Assembly (NCBI RefSeq): GCF_015244565.1
Contig: NZ_JABCQG010000008.1
Span: forward strand, 62,001 to 126,000
Length of the DNA stretch: 64,000 nt
Direction: 5' to 3'
DNA from: Gluconobacter vitians
GTDB lineage: Bacteria > Pseudomonadota > Alphaproteobacteria > Acetobacterales > Acetobacteraceae
The position numbers and the translations under genes are program-made. The notes under the pieces are model-generated. The model worked only from the letters and a program-made list of their open reading frames with translations, ran no database searches and was not told the DNA's origin. This document shows positions 25,476 through 35,373 of the stretch, one piece after another (the first letter of the stretch is position 1; the number at the start of each line of letters is the position of its first letter).

Positions 25476-27434
25476 TTGTCCGGCCTCACTGAAGAATCCC
25501 TGAAAGACTGTCTCTTGCTGCGCTGGTTTCTGGTTTCCATCCTGTCCCTGACCGTTCTCCTTCTGGCCCTGTTCGGCGCAGGATGGATCTGGATCGACCA
25601 TAAGGACCTCGCTGCCTTCGCCACCGCGAAGCTGGAAAAAAAGCTCGACCGCACCGTCCATATCGGCGCCCTGCACGTCCATCCCGGCACCTGGCTGACG
25701 ATCGAGGCCGATGACGTCTCCATCGCCAATATCGCCAGCGGCACGCGCCCGCAGATGGTCACGCTCGGCCATCTCGGTGCGCAAATTCGCCTGACCTCCC
25801 TGATCTGGGGACCGCCAGAAACGCGCAATGTCGTCATTTCGAAGTTCTCGGGCCTGTTCGAGCGCACGCCGGCGCATCTGCCCAACTGGCGTTTCGGCCC
25901 CCATCAGAATGAACCACGGCCGCCGCTTTCTCCCGAAGAACGTGCCAAAGCCAATGCTGCTCCAGATCTGCACGACGCTCCGGGCCTGCGCAACGCCACG
26001 ATCCTCGATAGCGACGTCACCTACCGCTCGGCCAATGGTGCGTCCTACAAGGCCACGCTTGAAAAGGTCGAACTCGCCTCGACCAGCGATACCAGCCCGT
26101 TCACCATGACGCTCGCAGGCGCCTATAATGGCACGCCCGTAAATATTTCCGCCGAAATGGAGCCCATCCGCGAGCTTCGCAAAACGCCTCAACGTCCCTA
26201 CGGCACCAGGGCCCATGTCACGTCCGGCGACATGACCTCGGACTTTACGGGCACCCTGACGGACCCGATGGATTTTGACGGCGTGGAAGGCCACACCACC
26301 GTCACCACGCCTACATCCGACACATTGTTCAGCGTCGCCGGCATGAAGGGTGACCATGCGCCCGTCAAACTGACGCTGTCCGGAGATTTCAGCCATTCCG
26401 GCGATAACTGGCATTTCCGCAAGGCGAACGGCACCATCCAGACCAGCACGATGGAAGACGGCGACTTCACGCTTGTCGAAGGCAGCCACGGCAAACCCGA
26501 TGACGTTACGGCAAAGATCGGTTTTGGCCGCCTCGACATTAACGGCCTGATGCCCATCCTCGCGCCTTCCGGCTCAAAAGGCAGCAAGAAGAGCCCCTCC
26601 ACGACCCATGCCGACCTGCTGCTCCTCACCCCACCCGATCCGGACCCGCTGGTCCATTTCGATCTTGCCGCCAGACAGCTGATCTACAACAAGCTCGATT
26701 TTGCGAACCTGAAGATCCAGGCCGCCCAGATCCCCAACCGTATCGATGTCCCTGTCCTGCGCCTCGGCTATGTGGGTGCCTCACTGAGCGCCAACGGCCA
26801 TATCGAAGCCGATGGGAAATCCTCACGCATCGCCGCCGAAGTCGCCCTCACCCACGGCGACATCGACCGCCTGCGCCGCGTCGCAGGTCTCGCACCTGTT
26901 CCCGTTCAAGGCACCTTGAGCCTGCGCATCACCGCCAGCGCCAACAACGTCCATACCCTCAACGAAGCCATGAGCCGTGCCGACCTGACGGCTGCCGTCA
27001 GCATGGAAAAGGGCGAAATCGCCCGTGAGATCGTCGAGGCCGCCTCGATGGATCTGCGCCTGCTGTTCCGCCACGCCAAGGGCGTGACCCCGATCACCTG
27101 CCTGCTCGGCGTCCTGCAGATGCATCAGGGCATCGGTGTGGTCGTGCCGCTCCGTCTGCGGACCGGTGCCGGCACGATCGCCGCCAAAGCGAATTTCGAC
27201 CTCAACCGCAGGTGGCTCGATCTCGTCTTCGCCAGCCGCCCCTTCTCCACCAGCTTCTTCGCTCTGGACGTGCCCGTCCGCGTCAGTGGCCGCTTTGACG
27301 CCCCGATCCTTTCCCTGGCCAAATGGTCCAAGGAAGGCCGGACCATGCTCGCGGATTCAAACGAGGTTACGAACCTCCCGCCCGTCCTGCAGGGCTTTGC
27401 GGCCTCGAATGCCTGTGCACGCCCCACGCGCTGA
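25476..27434 (+). CDS. AsmA-family protein
   Basis: About 652 residues with a single N-terminal membrane anchor (WFLVSILSLTVLLLALFGAGWIWI) followed by a large beta-rich periplasmic region with the AsmA pattern. AsmA-like proteins are thought to move phospholipid toward the outer membrane. The start is uncertain: TTG at 25476 has no good ribosome site, and TTG at 25515 gives a shorter N terminus. ugd starts 66 bases downstream. Confidence 0.85.
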   Translation: MSGLTEESLKDCLLLRWFLVSILSLTVLLLALFGAGWIWIDHKDLAAFATAKLEKKLDRTVHIGALHVHPGTWLTIEADDVSIANIASGTRPQMVTLGHLGAQIRLTSLIWGPPETRNVVISKFSGLFERTPAHLPNWRFGPHQNEPRPPLSPEERAKANAAPDLHDAPGLRNATILDSDVTYRSANGASYKATLEKVELASTSDTSPFTMTLAGAYNGTPVNISAEMEPIRELRKTPQRPYGTRAHVTSGDMTSDFTGTLTDPMDFDGVEGHTTVTTPTSDTLFSVAGMKGDHAPVKLTLSGDFSHSGDNWHFRKANGTIQTSTMEDGDFTLVEGSHGKPDDVTAKIGFGRLDINGLMPILAPSGSKGSKKSPSTTHADLLLLTPPDPDPLVHFDLAARQLIYNKLDFANLKIQAAQIPNRIDVPVLRLGYVGASLSANGHIEADGKSSRIAAEVALTHGDIDRLRRVAGLAPVPVQGTLSLRITASANNVHTLNEAMSRADLTAAVSMEKGEIAREIVEAASMDLRLLFRHAKGVTPITCLLGVLQMHQGIGVVVPLRLRTGAGTIAAKANFDLNRRWLDLVFASRPFSTSFFALDVPVRVSGRFDAPILSLAKWSKEGRTMLADSNEVTNLPPVLQGFAASNACARPTR

Positions 27435-27499
27435 GGCCGATTTGCACCCCATCCTGCCCCCGGCTATGCACGTCGGACCGTAAAGAAGAGGGTCCCAAT

Positions 27500-28825
27500 A
27501 TGCGTATTGCAATGGTCGGTGGCGGATATGTCGGTCTCGTCTCGGGCGCGTGCTTCGCCGAGTTCGGAGCCGACGTCGCCATCGTGGAACAAGACCCGAA
27601 AAAACTCGCCGCCCTTACTGCAGGCCGCATTCCCATCTACGAACCCGGACTGGACACCCTCGTCGCCAGCAATGTCGAAGCCGGACGCCTGACGTTCGGA
27701 GACGACCTCGGGGCAGCCATGAGCGACGCAGACGCGGTCTTCATCGCGGTCGGAACGCCCACGCGACGGGGGGATGGGCATGCCGACCTGACCTATGTCT
27801 ATGCCGCAGCCGAAGAAATTGCCCGCGCAGCTAGAACGGATCTGCTGGTCGTCACGAAATCCACGGTACCCGTGGGCACAGGCCGCGAAGTCGCCCGCAT
27901 CCTGCGTCAGACCCGCCCGGACCTGACGTTCGATGTCGCCTCCAATCCCGAGTTCCTCCGCGAAGGCAATGCCATTGAGGACTTCATGCGTCCGGACCGC
28001 GTCATTGTCGGCATTGACCGTTCGGGACCGGACGGCGGCGCACGGGCACAGGGACTGATTGAACAGCTTTATCGCCCGCTGCTGGCCATTCAGGCGCCGA
28101 TTGTCCTCACAGATCTGGAAACGGCCGAACTGACCAAATACGCCGCCAATGCCTTCCTGGCGATGAAGGTCACTTTCATCAACGAGATGGCCGATCTGTG
28201 CGAAAAAGTCGGCGGTAATATCCACGACGTCGCACGTGGCATCGGTCTCGACCAGCGGATCGGCAGCCGCTTCCTCAGCCCTGGCCCGGGCTATGGCGGC
28301 TCCTGCTTCCCCAAGGATACCCGCGCCCTGACCGCCATCGCACAGGATGCCGGCGCGCCTACAAGACTCGTGGAAGCTACGGTCGCCATTAACGAAGCCC
28401 GCAAAACGGGCATGGCCGAACGCATCATCGCTCAGGCTGGTGGCAGCCTTGAGGGCAAGACCATCGGCATCCTTGGCCTGACGTTCAAGCCCGATACGGA
28501 CGACATGCGCGAGGCGGCCTCCCTGCCCATTCTGGCCCGGCTGCATGAGGCCGGTGCCACCCTTCAGGTGTTCGATCCCGAAGGCATGGATGCCGCCCGT
28601 GCGCTTCTGCCCCAAAACGTGCGTTATTGCGACGATGCGCTGGCCGCTGCCCAGGAAGCAGACGTTGTGGTAGTCCTGACAGAATGGAATATGTTCCGCG
28701 CACTCGACCCCGCCCGACTGCGCAGCGCCATGCGTGGCAATGCCATCGCGGATCTGCGCAACATCTGGAGCCCCGACCTCATGCGCGAGGCCGGGTTCGA
28801 TTACCGCTCGATCGGGCGCCCCTGA
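27500..28825 (+). CDS. ugd: UDP-glucose 6-dehydrogenase
   Basis: 441 residues. It oxidises UDP-glucose to UDP-glucuronate with two NAD. The N-terminal Rossmann GGGYVGLVSG, the central FLREGNAIEDFMRPDR and the catalytic Cys at residue 269 in GYGGSCFPKD are all intact. Start at 27500 follows AGAAGAGGG; longer upstream starts overlap the AsmA gene. The product feeds glucuronate-containing exopolysaccharides such as those made by acetic acid bacteria. Confidence 0.95.
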   Translation: MRIAMVGGGYVGLVSGACFAEFGADVAIVEQDPKKLAALTAGRIPIYEPGLDTLVASNVEAGRLTFGDDLGAAMSDADAVFIAVGTPTRRGDGHADLTYVYAAAEEIARAARTDLLVVTKSTVPVGTGREVARILRQTRPDLTFDVASNPEFLREGNAIEDFMRPDRVIVGIDRSGPDGGARAQGLIEQLYRPLLAIQAPIVLTDLETAELTKYAANAFLAMKVTFINEMADLCEKVGGNIHDVARGIGLDQRIGSRFLSPGPGYGGSCFPKDTRALTAIAQDAGAPTRLVEATVAINEARKTGMAERIIAQAGGSLEGKTIGILGLTFKPDTDDMREAASLPILARLHEAGATLQVFDPEGMDAARALLPQNVRYCDDALAAAQEADVVVVLTEWNMFRALDPARLRSAMRGNAIADLRNIWSPDLMREAGFDYRSIGRP

Positions 28826-28834
28826 AAGGCTGCA

Positions 28835-30241
28835 TTACTGGGCCCGGGCTTCGGCCCGGGCTGCCGCGCGATCCACCGGCGCGAATGTTCCGTTCCGCAG
28901 GCGCCGCTCCAGTTCCTCAAGCGACTGGCCCTTGGTCTCGGGCACGTAGCGCAGCACGAACCAGAACGCGAAAGCATTGACGGCCGCAAACAGCCAGAAC
29001 GTCCACCCGGCACCCAGCATCTGCACCAGTGACAGCGTGGTCAGGGAAATGATCAGATCCGCGCCCCAGTGGCTTCCGGCAACGAGGCTCATACCCTTGC
29101 CACGGCAGGACAGCGGATAGACTTCCGCCCCCACCAGCCAGATGGCGACCGACAGACTGCCCGTATTGAAAATGGTGTAGGCCATCACAGCCGCGACCGT
29201 GATCCACGCCCCGATACCACCGGTGAGGTGCATGGCAAACGCCATGCCCAGTACGGCCAGCGCCACTACGGCTCCCGGCAGCAGTCGCAGAAGCAGTGTA
29301 CGCCGTCCCCAGGTATCGACGGCCCAGCCCCCGAACACCGTGGCAAAAACCATTCCGAACCCGACAGCCACGGAGGTCAGCAGGGCGGAATCCTGCCCGA
29401 ACCCCGCATCGGCAAAGATCGTCGGCGCGTAATACATGACGGCATTGATGCCCGTGAACTGGCACAGAAGCGCAATCCCCACGGACGCTGTCAGCGCAGG
29501 ACGCACCCAGGGTTTCGCCAGCTCGGACCAGGGAGCCTGTACATCGTGGTTTTCGACAATCTCGGCCAGCTCACGGTCAGCGGCCTCATCGGATATGCGC
29601 ACACGCCGCAGGACCACACGGGCTTCTTCCGTCTGCCCGTTCAGGGCCAGCCAGCGCGGGCTGTTAGGCAGAAACGCCATGCCAAAGAAGAGAATGAGCG
29701 CAGGCAGCATCCCGATGCCAAACATCAGACGCCAGCTGAAATCCCGCAGGAGATAGCCGGTAATGAAAGAAACCGTAATGCCGGAGACCACGGCCAACTG
29801 GAACCCGACGACAAGGCGGCCGCGACGCTCGGGAGGCGAGATTTCCGCGATATAGATCGGCACAATCTGCGAGGCTGCACCGATGGCCAGACCCAGGATC
29901 AGCCGGGCAATGATCAGAACCGCTACACTTTGCGCGGACGCGACAACCACGGTCCCCACCAGGAACAGGGCTGCTGCAATCATCACCGTCCGCCGGCGAC
30001 CGATCCGGTCGGAAATACCACCCGCCCCGAGACAGCCAAGCAGCGCGCCCAGAATGATGGCTGATGTGACGACTTCCGCGCCAAGCGTATCCAGATGGAA
30101 CTGGTTGCGAAGCTGAAGCAGGGCGGAAGAAATGATGCCGGTATCGTACCCGAACAGCAGCCCTCCCGTGGCCGAGATGGTCGCAATGAAATTCGTCAGA
30201 GCATATCCGCTCAGCTTTCTGGACCCGTTCCTGTTCTGCAT
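28835..30241 (-). CDS. MFS sugar porter (sugar/proton symporter)
   Basis: A 468-residue, 12-span protein of the sugar porter group. The signatures are GGLLFGYDTG in span 1, DRIGRRRT in the first loop, NSPRWL, and PETKGQSLEELE near the C terminus. It is likely to import a hexose or other monosaccharide by proton symport. It is convergent with ugd, and its 3' end contains a GC-rich hairpin. Confidence 0.93.
   Translation of the reverse strand: MQNRNGSRKLSGYALTNFIATISATGGLLFGYDTGIISSALLQLRNQFHLDTLGAEVVTSAIILGALLGCLGAGGISDRIGRRRTVMIAAALFLVGTVVVASAQSVAVLIIARLILGLAIGAASQIVPIYIAEISPPERRGRLVVGFQLAVVSGITVSFITGYLLRDFSWRLMFGIGMLPALILFFGMAFLPNSPRWLALNGQTEEARVVLRRVRISDEAADRELAEIVENHDVQAPWSELAKPWVRPALTASVGIALLCQFTGINAVMYYAPTIFADAGFGQDSALLTSVAVGFGMVFATVFGGWAVDTWGRRTLLLRLLPGAVVALAVLGMAFAMHLTGGIGAWITVAAVMAYTIFNTGSLSVAIWLVGAEVYPLSCRGKGMSLVAGSHWGADLIISLTTLSLVQMLGAGWTFWLFAAVNAFAFWFVLRYVPETKGQSLEELERRLRNGTFAPVDRAAARAEARAQ
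28842..28861 (+). terminator. GC-rich hairpin with TTCG loop
   Basis: GCCCGGGC (28842-28849), loop TTCG, and GCCCGGGC (28854-28861). It lies inside the last codons of the sugar porter gene, 17 bases after ugd. It may end ugd transcription, but there is no T run. Confidence 0.5.
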
Positions 30242-30403
30242 CGTGAACCCTTCCGCCGCGAAACCGCAGGCCGTTGTTCTGAAGACAATTCGTCTGCTTT
30301 AACGCTCCACATTCTAAAAGTAACATCAGAAAAGTGATGGTTTTCGTTTTTTGCGTGAAATTTTTCGTGTTCTTCCGAAACCTGTCATGGCAGGGCGCGC
30401 ATG

Positions 30404-30433
30404 AAAAAACCCCCTCTCCTTGCGGAAAGGGGG
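30404..30433 (-). terminator. Terminator of the cys operon
   Basis: CCCCC (30410-30414) and GGGGG (30429-30433) form the base of a stem extended by four to five more pairs. On the minus strand it ends in a TTTTTT run, 30 bases after the cysNC stop. Confidence 0.85.
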
Positions 30434-30464
30434 TCAGACAGAAGCCTTGGGAGTAAGAGTATTC

Positions 30465-32351
30465 TTACGGCTGGACAATCCGCAGGATAAACGCCGTCAG
30501 GGTGTTGATGGCCTCCTGTTCCGGACGGTCCGCAGGCAGCCGCAGTTCCGGGGAAACCGGCGCTTCATAAGGCGCAGAGATGCCGGTGAATTCCGGGATC
30601 TTTCCAGCGCGTGCCGCGGCGTACAGCCCCTTGGGGTCCCGCTTTTCGCAGGTTTCCAGCGGCGTATCGACGAAGACTTCATGGAAGTTCTCGCCCACGA
30701 TCTGCCGCGCCTGTGCCCGGTCCGCCTGAAGCGGCGAGACCAGCGCCACGATCACGACCTGCCCGCTCTCGGCCAGAATCTTCGCGACATGCGCCGCACG
30801 GCGGATATTCTCGTGACGGTCTTCCGGCGAGAACCCAAGATCGCTGCACAGCCCGGCCCGCAGGGTGTCCCCGTCCAGAACCGTTGCATTGATCGCCTGT
30901 TCGGACAGCGCCAGTTCAGCCGCACGGGCCACCGTGCTCTTGCCCGAACCGGGCAGCCCCGTCAGCCAGAACACACCGCTCTTGTGACCTCGTGCCTGCA
31001 CCTGACGGGCGGCAGACACACGGCTGGCCGTCGGATGGATGGCATGTTCGCCATCCGCCAGTTCAGCCGGACCGATCAGCGGCGCCCCACCAACAATGCG
31101 CTGGTAACGGTCCACCAGAACGCCGCGCCCGTCGCCGAAGCCAGGCGAGAACGGGTCGAACAGCACGGCATGGGACGCCGCCAGCGTGATTTCCGCAAAC
31201 CCGTCCGGCGGGACGCTGTCGCCTTCACGCAGGGTCAGGTCTTCCAGATCAACCACGGCGTCGATGGAGGCTACTGTCACGTCATGCTCGGCCGTGGCCA
31301 GACGCAGCGTAAAGCTCTCGCCCACACGCAAAGGCTCGCCACGCAGCCAGAACAGACGCGTGCGGATCCGGGCCGAACGCTCCGGGGCCGCGGCCTTGTC
31401 ATCAGCCGGAAACAGCAGATCACCACGATCCGGCACCAGATCCGGCTCCAGACGCAGGGCAATGGACTCACCTGCACCCGCGACCGGAAGCTCCGGCGCA
31501 TGCCAGCGGCAGACTTCCGCCACGGTCGCAACCTGTCCCTGCGCGCCGATGCTCAGACGATCACCCGCACGGACGGTCCCACGCTCAATCCGGCCCGCCA
31601 CATAGCGGATGCCATCAAAACGATAGACATCCTGCACCGGCATCCGGAACGGCAGCGCCGCACGCGAGGCCGGCGGCGGAACATTGGCCAACGCTTCAAC
31701 CAGCGTCGGACCCTTGTACCAGAGCGACCGCTCGGAGCGGCTGGCGATGTTGTCGCCATCACGGGCGGAGGCAGGCACCACAGCCTCGACCTCGATTTCC
31801 AGACGGCCCAGAAGCTGGCGCACATCGGACTCGACCTTGACGATCTGCGCCTCGTCAAAGCCCAGGATGTCGGACTTGTTGAGCAGCACGATCACATGGC
31901 GGATGCCGATCAGGCGCAGCAGCATGGCATGACGCCGCGTCTGTTCCTGCGCGCCTTCCTTGGCGTCCACGACCAGCACGGCAGCTTCCGCATCGGCGGC
32001 CCCAGTGATCATGTTGCGCAGGAACTGGCGATGGCCCGGCGCATCGACAATTACGAACTCACGCGAGCCCAGACGGAACGGAATGCGTGTGGAATCGACG
32101 GTCACGCCCTGATCACGTTCGATCTGAAGGGAGTCGAGCAGGAAGCTCCACTCCACCGCCAGACCACGCTTGCGGCTGCTCTCGACGATCTGCGCCAGCT
32201 TGCCGTCCTGCAGGCTGTCGGTGTCGTACAGAAGGCGCCCGATCAGCGTGGACTTGCCATGATCGACATGCCCGACGATGACGATGGGCGTCGCTGCAGC
32301 GCGGTGGATTTCCGAAAAGCTCTCGGTCACGATGTTGTCACCCATTTTCAC
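30465..32351 (-). CDS. cysN: Fused sulfate adenylyltransferase subunit 1 / APS kinase (CysN-CysC)
   Basis: A 628-residue fusion of the CysN GTPase (N-terminal two thirds: [13 protein letters not shown] and NKSD) with a CysC APS kinase ([11 protein letters not shown] near residue 455 onward). CysN with CysD makes APS from sulfate, and CysC phosphorylates APS to PAPS. Start GTG 32351 overlaps the cysD stop by four bases and has GGGA six bases upstream; ATG 32345 is an alternative. Last gene of cysH-cysD-cysNC, followed by a strong terminator. Confidence 0.95.
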   Translation of the reverse strand: MKMGDNIVTESFSEIHRAAATPIVIVGHVDHGKSTLIGRLLYDTDSLQDGKLAQIVESSRKRGLAVEWSFLLDSLQIERDQGVTVDSTRIPFRLGSREFVIVDAPGHRQFLRNMITGAADAEAAVLVVDAKEGAQEQTRRHAMLLRLIGIRHVIVLLNKSDILGFDEAQIVKVESDVRQLLGRLEIEVEAVVPASARDGDNIASRSERSLWYKGPTLVEALANVPPPASRAALPFRMPVQDVYRFDGIRYVAGRIERGTVRAGDRLSIGAQGQVATVAEVCRWHAPELPVAGAGESIALRLEPDLVPDRGDLLFPADDKAAAPERSARIRTRLFWLRGEPLRVGESFTLRLATAEHDVTVASIDAVVDLEDLTLREGDSVPPDGFAEITLAASHAVLFDPFSPGFGDGRGVLVDRYQRIVGGAPLIGPAELADGEHAIHPTASRVSAARQVQARGHKSGVFWLTGLPGSGKSTVARAAELALSEQAINATVLDGDTLRAGLCSDLGFSPEDRHENIRRAAHVAKILAESGQVVIVALVSPLQADRAQARQIVGENFHEVFVDTPLETCEKRDPKGLYAAARAGKIPEFTGISAPYEAPVSPELRLPADRPEQEAINTLTAFILRIVQP

Positions 32352-33205
32352 AGATATCCCGCTACACGCAGACGCTCGAACACGTCCTCGGACTCATGAT
32401 CCATTGCACGCCCCGCGCGCTCGGAGGTCCGGCTGGTTTCCAGTTCGGCAATCACTTCCGCTACGGTGGAGGCATTGCTCTCGATCGGATTGGTGATGTC
32501 CTGATCGCCCAGCGAGCGGTAACGCTTGCCGTCTTTGGCGAAATACAGATCCACCAGCGGAATGCCCTCGCGCTCGATGTAGCGCCAGATGTCGATTTCC
32601 CGCCACGCCAGCAGCGGATGGACGCGGATATGCATGCCATCTTCATACGGCGTGGCATACTGGTCCCAGAACTCGGGTGGCTGGTTGCGCACGTCCCAGC
32701 GATGCCCGGCACCGCGCGGGCTGAACACGCGCTCCTTCGCACGGGTCGCCTGCTCGTCACGACGGATGCCGGCAATGACGCCCCGGAACTTGTGCTTGTC
32801 GATCATCGCGGCCAGACCGGCCGTTTTGCGCGCAGCGGAGCGGGCAGCCGGCGGCAGGGACGGGTCGATTTCCTCAACCGGCGGGCAGTAGCCCAGCAGC
32901 AGGTCCAGGTTCCACTTCTTCGTATATTCGTCGCGGAAGGCATACATTTCCGGGAATTTCTTCTCGGTATCGACATGCATGACCGGGAACGGGACATGCC
33001 CCATGAACGCCTTGCGCGCCAGCCAGACCATCACGTTGCTGTCCTTGCCCAGCGACCACAGCAGGGACAGGGGCTTCAGCTTGCGATAGGCCTCGCGCAG
33101 GATGAAAATGCTCTGGGCCTCGAGCTGGTCCAGATCATCCATGATACGCGGCTGTGCCAAACCGGTGGTGGACTGATCCCGGGACAGGATCCGTGTTTGC
33201 GTCAT
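32348..33205 (-). CDS. cysD: Sulfate adenylyltransferase subunit 2
   Basis: About 285 residues. The PP-loop ATP pyrophosphatase motif SLGKDSNVM is present, with [12 protein letters not shown] and the C-terminal ESNAST and SERAGR blocks characteristic of CysD. The chosen ATG (33205) has CGGAG at good spacing; ATG 33223 would overlap the cysH stop (ATGA) and is a credible alternative. It works as a heterodimer with the downstream CysN. Confidence 0.95.
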   Translation of the reverse strand: MTQTRILSRDQSTTGLAQPRIMDDLDQLEAQSIFILREAYRKLKPLSLLWSLGKDSNVMVWLARKAFMGHVPFPVMHVDTEKKFPEMYAFRDEYTKKWNLDLLLGYCPPVEEIDPSLPPAARSAARKTAGLAAMIDKHKFRGVIAGIRRDEQATRAKERVFSPRGAGHRWDVRNQPPEFWDQYATPYEDGMHIRVHPLLAWREIDIWRYIEREGIPLVDLYFAKDGKRYRSLGDQDITNPIESNASTVAEVIAELETSRTSERAGRAMDHESEDVFERLRVAGYL

Positions 33206-33219
33206 TATCCGCTCCGTAG

Positions 33220-33900
33220 TCATGCCGGCCTGTGAATGCCGCATTCCGTCTTGGCCAGACCGGCCCAGCGGCCCGCCCGTCCATCTTCACCATCCTTGAC
33301 CGCCCTTGTGCATGGAGCACAACCGATCGAGGTGTAACCTTTTGCAACCAGAGGGTGCCGCGGCAGATCCCGGCGCTGCATCTGCGCTTCGATTTTCTCG
33401 GGCCCCCAACCCGCCAGCGGGTTGAGCTTCACGCTGCCATCAGGCTGCGGATCAACCAGCGGAAGCGCCGCCCGTGTCGCGGACTGGCTGCGCTTGCGCC
33501 CCGTGATCCAGACATCGAAATCCGGCAGCACCAGATCCAGCGGCTCGACCTTGCGCAGCGCACAACAGGCATCCGGATCGAAATCCGCGAGCTGATCCTG
33601 TGGATCACGGTCCTGCAGCGCCTTTGGCGTGGGCGCGAGACTCCTCACGTCCGAAAGGCCAAGCCTGCGCGCCAGCCTGTCACGATATTCCAGCGTTTCC
33701 GGGAAATGCCGCTTCGTATCCAGAAAGAAAACCGGAACCGAAGGATCAATCTGCGCCACAAGATCCAGCAGAACAGCCGTCTCCGCCCCGAAAGACGAAA
33801 TGACGGCCACACGTCCCTGTAGCAGACCCAGAGTCTCCTTCAGGACCCGCTCTTCCGGGATCTGGCGAAGGTGATCCAATTCCGTCTGTAAGAGAGGCAT
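33220..33900 (-). CDS. cysH: APS/PAPS reductase with iron-sulfur motif
   Basis: 226 residues. It reduces activated sulfate to sulfite. The cysteine pairs CCALRK and GCAPC, typical of [4Fe-4S] APS-reducing enzymes, are present; the PAPS-only enterobacterial type lacks the paired cysteines. The catalytic C-terminal ECGIH is intact. GTG at 33909 is another possible start. The fused APS kinase downstream would supply PAPS as well, so the enzyme may accept either substrate. First gene of the operon. Confidence 0.93.
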   Translation of the reverse strand: MPLLQTELDHLRQIPEERVLKETLGLLQGRVAVISSFGAETAVLLDLVAQIDPSVPVFFLDTKRHFPETLEYRDRLARRLGLSDVRSLAPTPKALQDRDPQDQLADFDPDACCALRKVEPLDLVLPDFDVWITGRKRSQSATRAALPLVDPQPDGSVKLNPLAGWGPEKIEAQMQRRDLPRHPLVAKGYTSIGCAPCTRAVKDGEDGRAGRWAGLAKTECGIHRPA

Positions 33901-34206
33901 GTACTGCACCTAACCGTGTCCAGATCAGTCATGCCACCTGCGTGGCACGCCCCGAGACATAGGCGCATCATCCGTAAAAATAAACTATTTTATTTGATAT
34001 AACTTTTTTGTTTGGTGATTAAATCACTTTTGGTTAGCGTTTTTTAGAGCAGGAACCATCTTACCTTTTCATAATTGGCGTCCTGACCCACAAAATGGCC
34101 TGAAACACCATTTCAGCTTTTCAGTGAAGTTAGTGCAATAACATAAAAAGCCGACCCAGCATGATCTGGCACGGTTCATGCATCAGCAATGGTCATGGAT
34201 ATGTTG
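33901..34206. other. AT-rich promoter region of the cys operon
   Basis: 306 bases between cysH (start) and pspF (end), both minus strand. It is clearly richer in A+T than its neighbours. It holds a 13-base palindrome at 34015-34027 and a sigma-54-like sequence at 34167-34182 on the plus strand. I see no gene in it. Confidence 0.7.
34015..34027. promoter_or_regulatory. Palindrome upstream of cysH
   Basis: GTGATT-A-AATCAC is a perfect 6-1-6 inverted repeat, 115 bases upstream of cysH. It is a candidate operator, but no sulfur regulator is adjacent, and binding is not established. Confidence 0.4.
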
Positions 34207-35259
34207 TCACCCCTTCGGACCCAGCGCTTTGCGGGCCTCCTTGTCCGCCAGACCATGCAGCCGCAGGTGATGGCGGAACTGGTAGTAGGTCAGGCCAAGC
34301 AGCTCGGCGGCGCGCCTCTGACTGAACTGTGCTTCTCGCAGGGCAGCTTCCAGCAGGCTGCGTTCATGGGCGCTGATATCCGCACCAAAATCACGCGGGA
34401 ATGTCAGGGGACCGGCATCCGCCATGGACGAAACCGGCTTTTCAGCCGGAGAAACCGGAGCCTGCCAGTCTGGCGTCACGAACGGGTCCAGCACGATCTC
34501 GTCCAAGGCCTTTTCCGGACGGTCCATCCGATAGACACTGCGCTCGACCACATTGCGCAGTTCGCGCACATTACCGGGCCAGTCATAGGACTGCAGACGT
34601 TCCAGCGCCCGGTCCGTAAAGCCTGCGAAAACCTTCCGCCCCAGCTCTGCGCTCATGCGGGTGGCGAAATGCCCGGCCAGCAGCGGAATATCCTCGGGAC
34701 GCGCGCGCAGCGGCGGAATGTTCACGACATCGAAGGCCAGCCGGTCCAGCAGATCCGCCCGGAAGCGCCCTTCCCGCGCCATGGCGGGCAGATCGGCATT
34801 GGTCGCCCCGATCAGCCGCACATCCACCCGAATGGTCTCGCTGCCCCCCACGCGCTCGAAACTGCCGTATTCGATCACTCGCAGCAGCTTTTCCTGCACG
34901 GCCTGCGACGCGGTGCCGATCTCGTCGAGAAACATCGTGCCCCCGTCCGCCCGCTCGAAACGGGACAGGCGGCGCTTCTGCGCGCCCGTAAAGGCACCCG
35001 CCTCATGACCGAACAGTTCGCTGTCCAGCAGCGCTTCGGGCAGGGCCGCGCAGTTGAGCTTCACCAGCGGCCGGTCCCACCGGTCCGACAGCAGCGCCAG
35101 ACGCGCGGCGACCAGTTCCTTGCCCGTCCCACGCTCGCCGATCACGAGAACCGGCCGCTTCAGGGGCGCCAGACGGGAGACCTGATCCAGCATTCCCAGA
35201 AATGCCGGAGCCCGCCCGATCGGGGTCGGCACCTCGTCCATATCGGTGCTTCTCGCCAT
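34207..35259 (-). CDS. pspF: Phage-shock regulator PspF (sigma-54 activator)
   Basis: 350 residues. AAA+ enhancer-binding protein without an N-terminal sensor domain, as expected for PspF. Walker A is GERGTGKE; the GAFTGA loop that contacts sigma-54 is intact; Walker B is MFLDEIG; and the C terminus ends in a Fis-like helix-turn-helix (QRRAAELLGLTYYQF). Start at 35259 is preferred over GTG 35274. It is divergent from pspA with 114 bases between starts. Confidence 0.95.
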   Translation of the reverse strand: MARSTDMDEVPTPIGRAPAFLGMLDQVSRLAPLKRPVLVIGERGTGKELVAARLALLSDRWDRPLVKLNCAALPEALLDSELFGHEAGAFTGAQKRRLSRFERADGGTMFLDEIGTASQAVQEKLLRVIEYGSFERVGGSETIRVDVRLIGATNADLPAMAREGRFRADLLDRLAFDVVNIPPLRARPEDIPLLAGHFATRMSAELGRKVFAGFTDRALERLQSYDWPGNVRELRNVVERSVYRMDRPEKALDEIVLDPFVTPDWQAPVSPAEKPVSSMADAGPLTFPRDFGADISAHERSLLEAALREAQFSQRRAAELLGLTYYQFRHHLRLHGLADKEARKALGPKG

Positions 35260-35327
35260 TTTCTGGTCTCTCACGCCCCTGTTTCGGTCTTCAGTTCATA
35301 ACACCCTCAAAACAGCATCGCTGACAA

Positions 35328-35342
35328 GGGCAGGCATTCTGT
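35328..35342 (+). promoter_or_regulatory. Candidate sigma-54 promoter of pspA
   Basis: GGGCA-GG (-24) and CTGT (-12) at the correct 12-base GG-to-G spacing, 31 bases before the pspA ATG. The match to TGGCACG-N4-TTGC is partial (seven of eleven conserved positions). The known E. coli pspA promoter also has T rather than C at the last -12 position. Confidence 0.45.
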
Positions 35343-35373
35343 CCTAAGTCTCTCCAACAGGAAGGAAAGCATC

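Noticed and set aside
30420-32399. A 659-residue open frame opposite cysNC
   Set aside because: Antisense to a clear, motif-complete gene. Arg/Gln/His-rich composition is that of a shadow frame.
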